This document shows, one piece after another, positions 47,627 to 58,817 of a stretch of 64,000 nt of DNA (the stretch's first letter is position 1; each line of letters begins with the position of its first letter). The translations under genes were made by a program, and so were the position numbers. Under the pieces are notes generated by a model, which made no database searches, was not told the DNA's origin, and was given only the letters and a program-made list of their open reading frames with translations. Origin of the DNA: Cheiracanthium punctorium. Its lineage: Eukaryota; Arthropoda; Arachnida; Araneae; Cheiracanthiidae. The stretch lies in contig JAWZYV010013157.1 of the NCBI GenBank assembly GCA_038373885.1, positions 81,220-145,219 on the forward strand, read 5' to 3'.

Positions 47627-49541
47627 GGGACATTTCACCGACACCCTTTACACCGACAAGACATTTCACCGACACCGTTTCACCGACTGGATATTTCACC
47701 GACTAGACATTTCACCGACATGGATTTTTCACCGACTGGACATTGCACCGACACGGATTTTCACCGACTACATTTCACCGACATGGATTTTTCACCGACT
47801 GGATATTTCACCGACTGGACATTTCACCGACAGAACATTTTACCGACGTGGATTTTTACAGGCATGGGTATTGCCTCCTGAAATTGTTGATATCATATCG
47901 GTGGCGAATCCATTGGGGAGGATTCAAGGGTTCGAGCCCCCTTCCCTAGGAACTTTTTTGTTTCATGCAACTAAAATCCCCAATTAATGTTTTTCCGAAA
48001 ATTTAAAAGCTATATAATTAACTTCCAATTTTTCCATGTTTGCCTGATTTTAGTTACCGACAAGGCTGTATAAAACGACATATTTGCTTATTTATGGTAT
48101 ACTGTGCAGTGTTTTCGTATATATTGAGATAAACAGTGCCTTGGAATGGATGTACTATTCTATTAGAAAACGGACTCCCCCCCCCTTCCCAGAGACTTTT
48201 TCTGGGTCCTCCCCTGTATTATATACTCTAATATATGAAAAGACTCTTTATTTAATTTATTTATTAGCCGAAAAGGCTGTATATGTATATTCCATACTTA
48301 GCCGACAGATAGTCGTTACCAGGGCACACCACGAGGGCGCATCCACCAGGGAGTATCGTTTTTCCATTAATAGAAAAGTTGCACTACAGGAGGAAATACC
48401 GGGTTGAGAGAGGTACATAAATTCTTCGAAAAGCCCACACACACACTCTTTCTTATCAGTGTTTGGATGGCTATTCAAATGCGATTTTAGTTTACAATGG
48501 TTTAAGTTATGATAGACTCATGGCTTTTAGACTGGAAAGTAATCCTATCCCACATCCCCCGATAAAAAAGAATCAACTTTCACCAGGTTGAGAAAAGCCT
48601 TATCAGTAATTTGTTCCGTGGGGTAAAGAATTTGATTATTTCCTGTTACGATTAATTAAAAAAATTACAAGTATTTGAAAAAATAAACATTGTACAACAT
48701 AAATTAGAACCTTTTTACAAAGGGGGGAATAGGTTTAACCCCCCCTTCGAAAATTTGACGTATATTGTTATCAAAAAATACACTTTCAGTACGATTGTTT
48801 TTCTCAAATCTTCTTTTACTTTAATGCACAGATTAATTATATAAATGAGTTTTAATTAAGTAATTAATTTAATTACACAAAGTTATTAAATATGTACTTA
48901 AGTTAATTATGATTTATATATGATATATTAATTTAATTAATGTTAATTTATTACGTATGCATAATTAATACATGCGATTTTTAATAACGCACGCGTATAA
49001 TTAATTATGGTTCATATGAATGTTTTTTGCAATCTCCCACCTCCCAACCCAACAAAAATAAATAAATAAACTATTGTCACGGCCCTGCTTTAAACGCACT
49101 AAACTTTGTAGTTTTGTACAAAAGAAATCTTTTTTAGATATATTAATACATTTTTGAGAAAAAAGAATCGTAATTAGTTGCTCTCTTTATGGGAGATTTT
49201 TCGTTAAATGTATTATTAAAACTGTGTGGGAATTGACTTGTCGGAAAAATGAATTTTTAGTCAATTTTAAAGTGGCTGAAATGTTCATGAAAATGTCCTG
49301 TCGGTGAAAAATCCGTGTCGTTGAAATGCCCAGTCGGTGAAAAATTCATGTCGGAGAAATGTCCAGTCGGTGAAAAATCCGTGTCGGTGATGTGTCCAGT
49401 CGGTGAAAAAACCGTGTCGGTGAAATGTCCAGTCGGTGAAGTGTCCAGTCGGTGAATAATCCATGTCGGTGAAATGTCCGGTCGGTGAAACGGTGCCGGT
49501 GAAATGTCCTGTCGGTGTAGTTGTTGTCGGTGAATTGTCCC
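47627..49541. mobile_element. Foldback-like element with CACCGAC repeat arms, 1.9 kb
   Basis: The left arm (47,627-47,860) holds about fourteen CACCGAC units in the pattern ATTTCACCGACTGGAC. The right arm (49,277-49,541) holds about fifteen units of the complement. The outermost 60 bp of the arms match best: GGGACATTTCACCGACACCC against the complement GGGACAATTCACCGACAACA, then CTACACCGACA and CACCGTTTCACCGAC in both. The interior is about 1.4 kb with a CCCCCCCC run at 48,178 and no open frame of interest. Target duplication not visible. Confidence 0.85.
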
Positions 49542-49960
49542 AAACCCCATACATTCACATAGCAGTATACACACAAACTCGTCACAAGCTCACATATACA
49601 TTCAAGTCATAGTCACACGTGCACACGCATCTGTACATAAGCATACATTACCCTACACTCACAACATGTAAACACACATTCACATAGCCGTGTGTGTAGC
49701 ACGTAAACTTTAGTAAATGTCACTTCGCATCCATTTAACGGTCCCAAATACACACAAACACATGCGCGTAGTTATGAAACACACATATACACATAAACAG
49801 ATGCATGCACTATATATAGATACAATTTGCACACACAAAAACTATATTGTGCATACATTTACATAATTGTTTATTCATACAACTTTTGCAAGAGCCTGTA
49901 AATATATATACATGCATACGTTGCTCTTTTGGAAGATAACCGTTACAACTGAGAAAAAAT
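49542..49960 (+). repeat. ACAC/CATAC-rich minisatellite, right part
   Basis: It resumes the tract found left of the foldback element: TACACACAAACTCGTCACAAGC, GCACACGCATCTGTACATAA and similar. The order of words parallels 47,480-47,620. This suggests that the foldback element split one array. Confidence 0.75.
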
Positions 49961-50740
49961 CAAGCTTTGAGGAAATATTTGAATAATGTGATTAACTTTA
50001 AATTAAAAAGTTTACATAATTAAAGAGAAACTTCAGACTTATATCTACATGGAGGAAGTAAATCGTTTAGTTCGTTTAATCCTGCTTTCAACCCTTTTGC
50101 AAGTTCAATGAAAATGACATTCTATTATAACTGACTTTTTCTCCTTCAAGGCTCATCTGCTTCCCCCTTCCCTCCCACCGATGCACTAGCGGGATCACGG
50201 TGTGTATCTGGACAGCATGTGAACTGACCATCAGCGCCCGACAAGACGAGGCTCTTGATTTCAACAGCCCTAAATTCAAGATCCAATGATCATATATTTC
50301 TAATGTCAGGCTTTCAAAATGAAGTCATTGGCCTACTGACTTCCAAATATTTCAGAAAAATACATTAATATAAGTATGAACAGCAGAGCACGTGTTAATA
50401 TAGCCTCCATCCACCGAGCGTCCAGAATTGCCAGGACAACAAGCCAATTAGTATTAGATGGGATCTAGGCCAATCGTGTACCTGATAAAAGACGAAAAGT
50501 GGCAACAGCAGAACTACCACTACAGACACGAATTTCGAGGCCTCCCACTCAATTAAAAGTAGACATATCTGGTTGATATCTTGAAGACAATTCGAAAAAA
50601 GAATGAGAAATCATAGATGATAGGGCCTCTCGCAGGACAATGGTTCTTCTCTTGGTAATCAGCGATCCACTACAATCATAACTTGCGATAAAGGATTCGT
50701 AATTACGTCGTACTCCATAAACACAAAAATTTACTGTCAG
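49961..50740. other. Unassigned stretch, weakly coding-like
   Basis: Around 50,380-50,560 the plus strand has a GC-richer stretch whose frames give RVNIASIHRASRIARTTSQL before a TAG. After that, VPDKRRKVATAELPLQTRIS reads in frame. It could be the remains of a retroelement polyprotein, but no motif is diagnostic. Confidence 0.3.
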
Positions 50741-50746
50741 ATTACA

Positions 50747-51337
50747 TCATACATCAGGGAATCGACCATCTGAATAGAAAACAAGGAGAAATGGGCAATA
50801 AATACGCAACATAAAAAAAATAAACATTTTCGAAAAACTCCACAATAACGATTGACTTCCAATAGGAAGGAGCTCATTCCGAGATTCCCCCTCCAAAGGT
50901 GGGCACTGGCCCATCAGGCATAAGGCCCTAAGTACTGGACATTTCATTATGGGGGCACATAGTAGGTGGCCAATGTTAACCCATGAAGGGACGGCGTATT
51001 GGATACTTCCAACACCCAAGGTGTGACAGAATGGTTCGTTATTTAACTGCACCACATAAACCAGATAAAATGTTTTTACGTTTAAACTTATTTTCGCGAT
51101 TCGATTAGGTGTCAGCCAGAGATATTTCCCAAGCCACCGACCTCGACTACGAACATAAAGAAACGATGGGAGCTGTCCAATAACAAAGTTCGCAATGCTA
51201 TCATCGAATGCGACATACATTGATGATACATAACATTTTCCAGCCATTCTCTTTTTACCAATAAATCCGCCATTTTCCCCAACCAATAAAAACACACTGA
51301 AAACAACTTGCCGATGCCACCCTCTTATTCGTTTCAA
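50747..51337 (-). CDS. Unassigned 196-codon open frame
   Basis: This is the longest uninterrupted frame in the window and starts MKRIRGWHRQVVFSVFLLVG. It has hydrophobic patches and a mix of residues, but no motif or domain that I recognise. A dispersed repeat word (GGACATTTCATTATGGGGGC at about 50,938) lies inside its 3' half, which argues that at least this part is repeat DNA. By chance alone an open run of this length is uncommon but not impossible in 64 kb. No splice sites or poly(A) signal were recognised. Confidence 0.2.
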   Translation of the reverse strand: MKRIRGWHRQVVFSVFLLVGENGGFIGKKRMAGKCYVSSMYVAFDDSIANFVIGQLPSFLYVRSRGRWLGKYLWLTPNRIAKISLNVKTFYLVYVVQLNNEPFCHTLGVGSIQYAVPSWVNIGHLLCAPIMKCPVLRALCLMGQCPPLEGESRNELLPIGSQSLLWSFSKMFIFFMLRIYCPFLLVFYSDGRFPDV

Positions 51338-51339
51338 TT

Positions 51340-52890
51340 TCCACGGAAGATAAATAAATAATTCACTTTATTCCCCCTTTATTTTATTTTATAAATCTAT
51401 AATCTTTTACTCCATCTATATACTTTTATTAATAATAGATATGAGTACTTCTGCCCAAGTATCACTTCATGCAGTGTAAATATCATACCCAATTTTATCA
51501 TAGGGGCCTAAAATTTCTGAGAGTAACGACTTATGGATAGCATTTGAAAATTTTTTTGGTTAATCGTCTTTGCATGTTCCATACGGGACAAAATAACATT
51601 GATCTTTATCCTCGCACAATTTGAGTGCAAAAAATATCCAAACAATAAGAATTGAAGAACGTTATTATTAGAAGACAATAACAAATTTTTATTTTAATGA
51701 CAGGCAATGATTTGTTTAAGTTGCAGTACGAGAACTGTAGAACGCACTGTATACATACATATTATATATATATAACCCACATACCTAGGTACATACATGT
51801 ACAATTATTTTTTGCACCAGAAATAAAAAAAAAACCTATATCCCTTTATAGCGCAGGGACATAAAAGCAACAAACAACCCTCCTGCCTTTTAGGCCACGT
51901 GAACTCCGAACATCCAGGGTGTCCACCAACGTCACCAGTCTTAATTTTAGTTGACAAAATAGCAGCAATTTGCAGGATTTTGCAGTTAAGAAATAAACAT
52001 AACGTCATTTCGCTTCATTTAAGAAAATAATGAAAAAAATGATCCATTATAAAACTTCATGCATTATACATTAGAGCATGCAATACATTTATTTTTGTAA
52101 CATGATTAAAAAAACACATCAGAATGTATAAAAGGACCTGAAAGAAATCGAAACCTGATTTTCAAATGAGTCGCCTGGAGTAAGGTACGAGTAGCCCAAG
52201 ACTTGAAAATAGTGTGAAAATGACGTTTTTTTTTAAAAAAAATGAAAAACTCGTCCAAGTCGCCTAATCTTTAAATGAGCAGCAAAAGCCACCTATTTAG
52301 TCGCCGGTGGACACACTGGACACTCGGAATAACGAGAGGGAGCGGACTCACCCTCACCCAGGACCTTGCTCCAGAGATATACAGGGACAGCTCTCCATGC
52401 TTGTGTCCAGTTGATAAGGGAATATCGTTCTTTTGCCGACCACCTGAAATTATTCATTTTTAAGTACATATTCAGTAAGAAATTCTTTAAACATGTATGA
52501 TTAAAAAAAAGAACGACTTCACCCTAACGTAAAATTATGACCGTTGTAAAACAGTAGGTTTGGCCATTTCTCGCCCAACACAGAAGAAATTGCCAAGCAC
52601 GGATTCAGCTCTGGAAACGTATTGAATGGCACACAATTGGTCGATCATGTGCCAATAGTGGCTACCTTAACGACTTACTTTCCCCTGAAGGTTGAAAAGT
52701 GTTTATGATTTCGGTTTGCCTGTTTGTCCGCATGTGCTTCCAACTGCCGTCAATAGGCATCGAGGACTACGAAACTCATATATGTTATTCCTACGTACAG
52801 TACGAAGTACCCTATTGAGAACGGTGTATGCAATATTCATAGATCTTTTACAGGAGTACTGAGAAGAATTCTAATACATTACACTGTATG
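51340..52890. other. Unassigned stretch
   Basis: AT-rich with a TATATATATA word near 51,763. A GC-richer part at 52,270-52,450 has a 62-codon frame with no match I know. Nothing else. Confidence 0.4.
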
Positions 52891-53442
52891 CAGGAGCCGA
52901 TTTATCGAGTCGGGAAGGGGGCTGGGCAAAAGCTTCATTGGGGGCCCCTTCTTGATAAAACTTTTTCAAAATTTCCAAATTCGTAAACGTAAAGAACAAT
53001 TTGGGGGGCCAGCGCGACGAGATGATATATTTTGTGGTGCTAAATACACCAATCTGCAAAGGATTATGTACATGAATATATGGATAACGGCCAAGATTAA
53101 TGCAGGACACATGAAATTATTGATCGTTCAGAATCCGATTGGCAACAGCTTGCTAGCCAATTTGAGGAAAAAATAGTTTGGCCTTAATGAGCGCCGGGAT
53201 AATACGTAAGTACCATTTTCGATTTTTTGTCAAACAATGAAAATATTGCCAAGTTCAGTTAATTTTTCAAAGCATTTTTTTATCGCACCTTATTTGGCAA
53301 TTTATCGCAAAAATCGCCAACAGTGGTGGCTTTTGGAGCAATTTTTGAGGGAGGCACACGATCGTCGTCGGATTATTACCTAATCACATTCTAGGATAGT
53401 ATTATATGCTTTAAATAGATGCCTGTCTCTAAACCGCCACTG
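52891..53442. mobile_element. hAT-type MITE, 552 bp, decayed
   Basis: The left end CAGGAGCCGATTTATCGAG and the complement of the right end, CAGTGGCGGTTTAGAGACAG, share the hAT CAGNGGCGGTTTA form. The flanks ACTGTATG and ACCGTATT agree at 6 of 8 bases. The left part (GGGCAAAAGCTTCATTGGGG) is repeated at 57,199-57,320, which confirms a dispersed family. The opposing frames at 52,871-53,176 are shadows. Confidence 0.75.
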
Positions 53443-53588
53443 ACCGTATTGTATTGAAATTAGTTTGAGTACTTCTGTAGAAAAACAATTAACTATACAG
53501 ATACTATTTTCGCTGGGAAGATTCATCTTGTAATCCTTAAAAACATACATCAATCTTGTTTCATTTCAAATAGCAGAATATCGCTAAA

Positions 53589-53724
53589 ACTAGAAGCCCG
53601 TTATGGAGGGAATTACGACGGGCGCTAGAAATAACATTTGACGAAAGAATGTCTACGTTCAATATATTTAATCTTCGTCCACCTAAAATTAATAACTTAA
53701 TTCTCAATTTTTATTATATACTAG
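53589..53724 (+). mobile_element. ACTAG/GCCCGTT element, 5' fragment cut by the next copy
   Basis: Begins ACTAGAAGCCCGTTATGGAG with GGGAATTACGACGGGCGCTAG, which can fold (GCCCGT/ACGGGC). It ends at TTTTATTATATA, where a second copy begins with ACTAG. Confidence 0.8.
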
Positions 53725-54620
53725 ACTAGAAGTCAAAGCCCATTGTGGAGGCAATTACAGCGTGCGCTAGAAAAAACACTTCACGAAAATTCGTCTACAT
53801 TCAATATATTTAATTTTCATCCACTTAAAATAAATGAGTTCATGTTCAATCTTTATTATATACCCAAATAGAATTTCATGCTCTTCTGGAATAGCGCGGA
53901 ATCTTTTCGCCGTCGCAAGAATTCGTTTTGTGTCACACAGCTATTCTCATATCCATGTACACGATTTATTTGTGAAAAAAAAAATAATAAACGGTGGAAT
54001 CTGAAAACACTATTTTAAACGAATTGGAATCCCAATAGTATGACGTGATTTTCACTTGAAATAGGTAATTTTGTCACGCAAATGATTCACTTTTTTTTGC
54101 TCTCGGAAATAAAATGGTGTTGAAAATAGCGAAAAGTCGCTTAAAAATGAGGGAACGTGTGGATTTTCAGATTTTTAAAGTAGAGCAGATTATTTCCTAC
54201 ATTTTTATGCATAATTTTGAAAAGCGGATTGTAGAAACGGTGAAGAAATTACTAGGCTTTTTGTGTTAACTTTGCAATCTTTTTGCAGTAATGGCGGAAA
54301 AAGTCTTATCTTGAAATCAGGGATCAGCGTAACTATATAGCAAGGATGATACGCTTTAAAGAATAACTTCCCACAGAGCGCAATGTATTGGTAATATTTT
54401 GAGTGCTCCTGTAGAAAAACTATACATGCTACATAGACCATTTTCAACAGGGTACATGGTACAGTAGATGAGAATAACATATTTAAATTTCGTAGAAATC
54501 GATGCATATTTACGGAAGTTAGAGCACGGACGGACGGAGGGAGGGACAGACGAACAGACAGAAAAACCGAAATCATAAAAACCTTTTCAACCTTGTTGGA
54601 ATGTGTTAAAAGGCTGAATT
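53725..54620 (+). mobile_element. ACTAG/GCCCGTT dispersed element, fullest copy
   Basis: It starts ACTAGAAGTCAAAGCCCATT, passes through the body words shared with the copies at 23,706 and 43,105 (GTGGATTTTCAGATTTTT, GATCAGCGTAACTATATAGC), and reaches ACGGACGGACGGAGGGAGGG near 54,528. It then ends with AAAACCTTTTCAACC. The purine-rich GGAC tail resembles the 3' ends of some non-coding retroposons. No coding region. Confidence 0.8.
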
Positions 54621-55019
54621 TATTTTAATTTTTACTCTTGTTTGAAAAAGACTTATGATAAACGGCAGACCCGTAGATATACATTTTGTTTACGGAAGGG
54701 GAAGGGAGGGGATTGCACTATTAAATTTTGTCATTTGTGGTAGAATCACACTCAAGTACCAAAGAGCCACGGTTTGCCCAACACTGACCAAGGCAGTTCC
54801 ATAAACAAAACAGAAGAACCAGGCCTATTTGAAATTTTCATACCAAATAATAATATAGTTATCGCAGCTTATTCTGGTCACATCGGGACTGATCGAGACT
54901 GACCGAAATCCAATTAAACGACGAGACCAAACTGAAAGCGAGAAAATTTAAGAAAAAATAACAAATTAAATGAAAATATATGACTTGTATTAGTCCATAG
55001 TTTAACACTAGAACCGCGG
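54621..55019. other. Unassigned stretch
   Basis: No repeat or gene recognised. A GGGACTGATCGAGACTGACC word near 54,884 is a small tandem of GACTGA. Confidence 0.4.
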
Positions 55020-55745
55020 TGTTTCAGATACACCTAAAATCGCTCAGTTCTTTCACGGTACTTCCTCAGTAATTACTTTCAAATACATTTTGAAGGTAAC
55101 AGCTTATAAATACGATGTTGTCACAACAAGTGACGAGTAATTGTACAATCAAAGTATTCGGTTACGAAAAGTACTCAAAGTAAATCCGATTCGCATGCAA
55201 AACACAAAAGACAGCCTGGCTATTTATGTTTAGCCCAGTTTGTGCACTATTGAACTGGACGTAAGCTGGGAGCTTCTTATTTGAATAACATGAGTATTCG
55301 CGGTTACATCACGAAATTTTAGTTTCTAAATTTTAGATTACCTTATCCATAGACCATTTAGGTAAACCGTATTGCTATATCATAAAGTAATTTTTTACAA
55401 TACTTTTTACATTTGACTTGGTAATCAGATTACTTCCATTCGTTATGAAATATATATATATATATATATATATATAGTGTAATATTATTATTATTTTTAT
55501 TTCGGAATTGAAACTCCTTAATTTTAGAGTATGGTTATGTTAAGCGTTAATATTATTTTAAAAATAAATAAAGAAATAAACCAACCATTCGTGTGGATGG
55601 TGAAACATTTTTGCAGTAGAAGAAAGTTGGAACTTTAGTTATACTGAACTTGCGCTCAGCCGTACATAGAGTATCAAGGCAAGAAAACCAGTTTTACAGG
55701 CAAAATAAAAACGACCCATCAGTCATATACGTTAACGTATGTGCA
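55020..55745. repeat. Dispersed repeat shared with 62,060-62,345
   Basis: TTCCTCAGTAATTACTTTCA, ATAAATACGATGTTGTCAC and CCAGTTTTACAGGCAAA occur in the same order in both places. A TA microsatellite at 55,450-55,476 interrupts this copy. Function unknown. Confidence 0.7.
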
Positions 55746-55756
55746 TATTTATGTAA

Positions 55757-56689
55757 GAACTAGCTGGAGGCCCCATTCTTCACACGGGAATGAATAGATT
55801 TTATATATTAGGATTTGTTGTAATTACTATTTATCATAATAAATAGATAAAGCAAAATGGATATCGCATAAATATTACCTGTGTTCAATAATCATGCATA
55901 TAGAATTTCATGGGGATTGTTTAATAGTGAAGAAGATCATTCGTCGCAGCGCCGTCAACTGACAAAGTTATTGCAAAATGGATTGTGCGGTCAAGAATTT
56001 GGTGCGCTGCATTGTCATCTAATGGCGAATTGAAGTAATAATTCGCTGCAGTGCCATCTAGTTGTGAGTAAGTAAAAAATTTTTTTGGCGATCGGTCGAA
56101 CGGTATAGAGGTTGATGCACTACTACGCCATCTAACGGAATATTTTCAATGTTCAAATAGCCATGTGTACCAATTTTCATCAAAATGAGTTGAGCGGTAT
56201 TTTCATAGCAAGCGGTTGAATAGAATTCGACGACCGACGTTCTGCTGCGCCACCTAGCGGAGAGTTAGGGAAAATGGATAGTGTAAAAATATTCTCCGTG
56301 TTCAAATATCCAAGTGTACCAATTTTCATAAAAATCCATTGAACGGTACTTTCATATCAAACGGTCGAACGGAATTGAATTCGACGTATCGCAGCGCCAT
56401 ATAGCGGCAAATCATGCCAAAACAGATAGTGTAAAAATATTCTCGTGTTCAAATAACCATGTGTACCAATTTTCATCAAAATGAATTAAACGGAATTTTC
56501 ATAGCAAACGGTTAGAATTCGAGGTTCTGCAGCGCCACCTATCGGCCGGATAGAGGACAATGGATAGCGTAAAAACCTTCACCATGATAAAATACTAAGC
56601 TGTACAAATATTCAAGGTGATCGGTCAAACAGTTTTGGAGTTTCTCAACGGCATACACACACCCACAAACATTCATTTTTATATCTATA
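55757..56689 (+). mobile_element. ACTAG-type element with ~147-bp internal array, copy 1
   Basis: It begins ACTAGCTGGAGGCCCCATTC and AGATAAAGCAAAATGGATAT, then carries about five irregular units. Each has ATATTCTCCGTGTTCAAATA, TGTACCAATTTTCATCAAAA and a GCAGCGCCATCTAGCGGC-type word. It ends TGATCGGTCAAACAG, GGCATACACACACCCACAAA and CATTC. No coding region. Confidence 0.85.
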
Positions 56690-58773
56690 GACTAGATGAA
56701 TGCCCCGTTCTTCGCACGGGAATGAATGGATTTTTTTTTATATTACGCTTTATTGTAATTACTATTTATCATAATAAATAGATAAAGCAAAATGGATTTT
56801 GCATAAATATTATGTGTGTTCAATAATTATGCTTAAAGATCTCATGGCGGCCGTTTGAACGGTGAAGATGGTGATTCGGTGCATCGCCATCAACTGTCGA
56901 AGTTTTTGCAAAATGTATAGCATCAAAATATTTTAATGTTCAAATATCTACGTGTACCAATTTTCATAGCAAACAGTTTAACGGTCAAGATACGCTGCAG
57001 CGCCATCTAGTGGTGAGTTAAAGTAATAATACGCTACAGCGCCATCAAAGGGCGAGTTAAGCAAAATGGATAACGCGAAAATATTCTCCGTGTTCAAATG
57101 TGTATGTATACCAATTTTCAGAGCGGTTAGTTGTACGATCAAGAAGTTGATTTCTGAAGTGCTATCTCATGCCGAGTTAAAATAATAAAGTGCTGCAGTC
57201 AGGGGCAGATTTGTCGATTTGGGGGCCGTGGACAAAAGCTTCATTAGGGGACCCTCTTTCGAAAACTTATTCAAAATTTACAAATTTTTAAACTTAAAGA
57301 ACAATTTGGCTGCTAGTGGCATGTCGTAGCAAAATGGATAAAGCCAAAATATTCTCCGTGGTCAAATATCTATCTATACCAGTTTTCATAGCGAACAGTT
57401 GAACAGTCTTTATATGCCGCTGCGCCGTCTATTGGCGAGTTAAGGTAATGATGTGCTACAGCAGAATGACTAGCTATTTATAGAAAAACGGATAACACGA
57501 AAATATTCTCCGTGTTCAAGAATCTATGTATATCAATTTTCATAGCGATCAATTGTCCGGTCAAAAAGTTGGTGCGCTGCATTGCTATCTAATGGCGAGT
57601 TAAAGTAATAATGCGCTGCAGTGCCATCTAGTAGTGAGTAACAGCTAAATGAATAGTTAGAATATATTCTGCTGCTAAAATGTGTAAGTATAAAACTTTT
57701 TATGGCGATTAGTCGAACGGTATAGAAGTCTATGTGCTGCAGCGCCATCTTGTGGCAAGTTATAGCCAAACGGATAGCGTAAATGTATTCTCCATGTTCA
57801 TATATCTATGTGTACCAATTGTCATCAAAATCGGTCGAACGGAATAGAAATCGACGTTCTGCAGCGCCATCTTGTGGCAAGTTATAGCCAAACGGATAGC
57901 GTAAAAGTATTCTCCATGTTCATATTTCTATGTGTACCAATTGTCATCAAAATCGGTTGAATGGTATTTTCATAGCAAGCGGTCGAACGGAATAGAAATC
58001 GACGTTCTGCAGTGCCATCTAGCGCCAAGTTACAGCAAAATGGATAATGTAAAAATATTCTAAGTCTTCAAATATCTGTGTGTACCAATTTTCATCAAAT
58101 TCGCTTGAACTGTATTTTCATAGCAAGTGGTCGAACGGAATAAAATTCGAAACTCTGCAGCGCCATCTAGCGGCAAGTTATAGCAAAATGTATAGTGTAA
58201 AAATATTCTCCGTGTTCAAATATCTAAACGTACCAATTTTCGTCAGAGTAAGTTAAACGGCATTTTCAATGCAAGCGGTTGAATAGAATTCGACGTTCAA
58301 CGTTCTGATGCGCCACCTTGCGGCGAGTTAGAGGAAAATGGATAGTGTAAAAGTATTTTCGGTGTTCAAATATCCATGTGTACTAATTTTCATCAAAATC
58401 GTTTGAACGATACTTTCATAGCAAGCGGTCGAACGGAAAGAATTCGACGCTCTGCAGCGCCATCTAGCAGCAAGTCATAGCAAAATAGATAGTGTAAAAA
58501 TATTCTCCGCGTTAAAATATCCATACGTACCAATTTTCGTCAAGATAGGTCAAACAGTATTTTCATAGCATGCGGTTGAAAATAATTCGAAGTTCTGCAG
58601 CGCCACCTAGCGGCGAACTAGGGGAAAATGGATAGCATAAAACCTTCTCCGTGAGAAAAGACTCAGGTGCACCAAATTTCAAGGTGATCGGTCAAATGGT
58701 TTTGGAATTTTTCAACGCCATACACACCCACCCACCCACATACATATATATACATACACACCCACAAACATTC

Positions 58774-58814
<41 letters not shown>
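56690..58814 (+). mobile_element. ACTAG-type element with ~147-bp internal array, copy 2
   Basis: It starts ACTAGATGAATGCCCCGTTC with TTCGCACGGG, a small hairpin. The 5' part matches copy 1. More units follow, spaced about 123-153 bp in 57,737-58,594 by the CTGCAGCGCCATCTAG word. A fragment of the hAT family of 52,891 sits at 57,199-57,320. The end has CCACCCACCCACATACATAT and a TA microsatellite (58,777-58,813). The 96-codon minus frame here is an artefact. Confidence 0.85.
57199..57320. mobile_element. hAT-family fragment inside the 147-bp array
   Basis: CAGGGGCAGATTTGTCGATT, CAAAAGCTTCATTAGGGGAC and AAACTTAAAGAACAATTTGG parallel the left part of the MITE at 52,891. The right part is missing, so it is a truncated copy. 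Confidence 0.75.

Positions 58815-58817
<3 letters not shown>

Noticed and set aside
47532..47987. 151-codon plus-strand frame with HFTD/ISPT repeats
   Set aside because: It is the translation of the CACCGAC tandem arm of the foldback element. All three frames are open there because of the repeat.
49257..49585. Three overlapping minus-strand frames with GHFTD repeats
   Set aside because: Same cause as the left arm: tandem CACCGAC units without stops in several frames.
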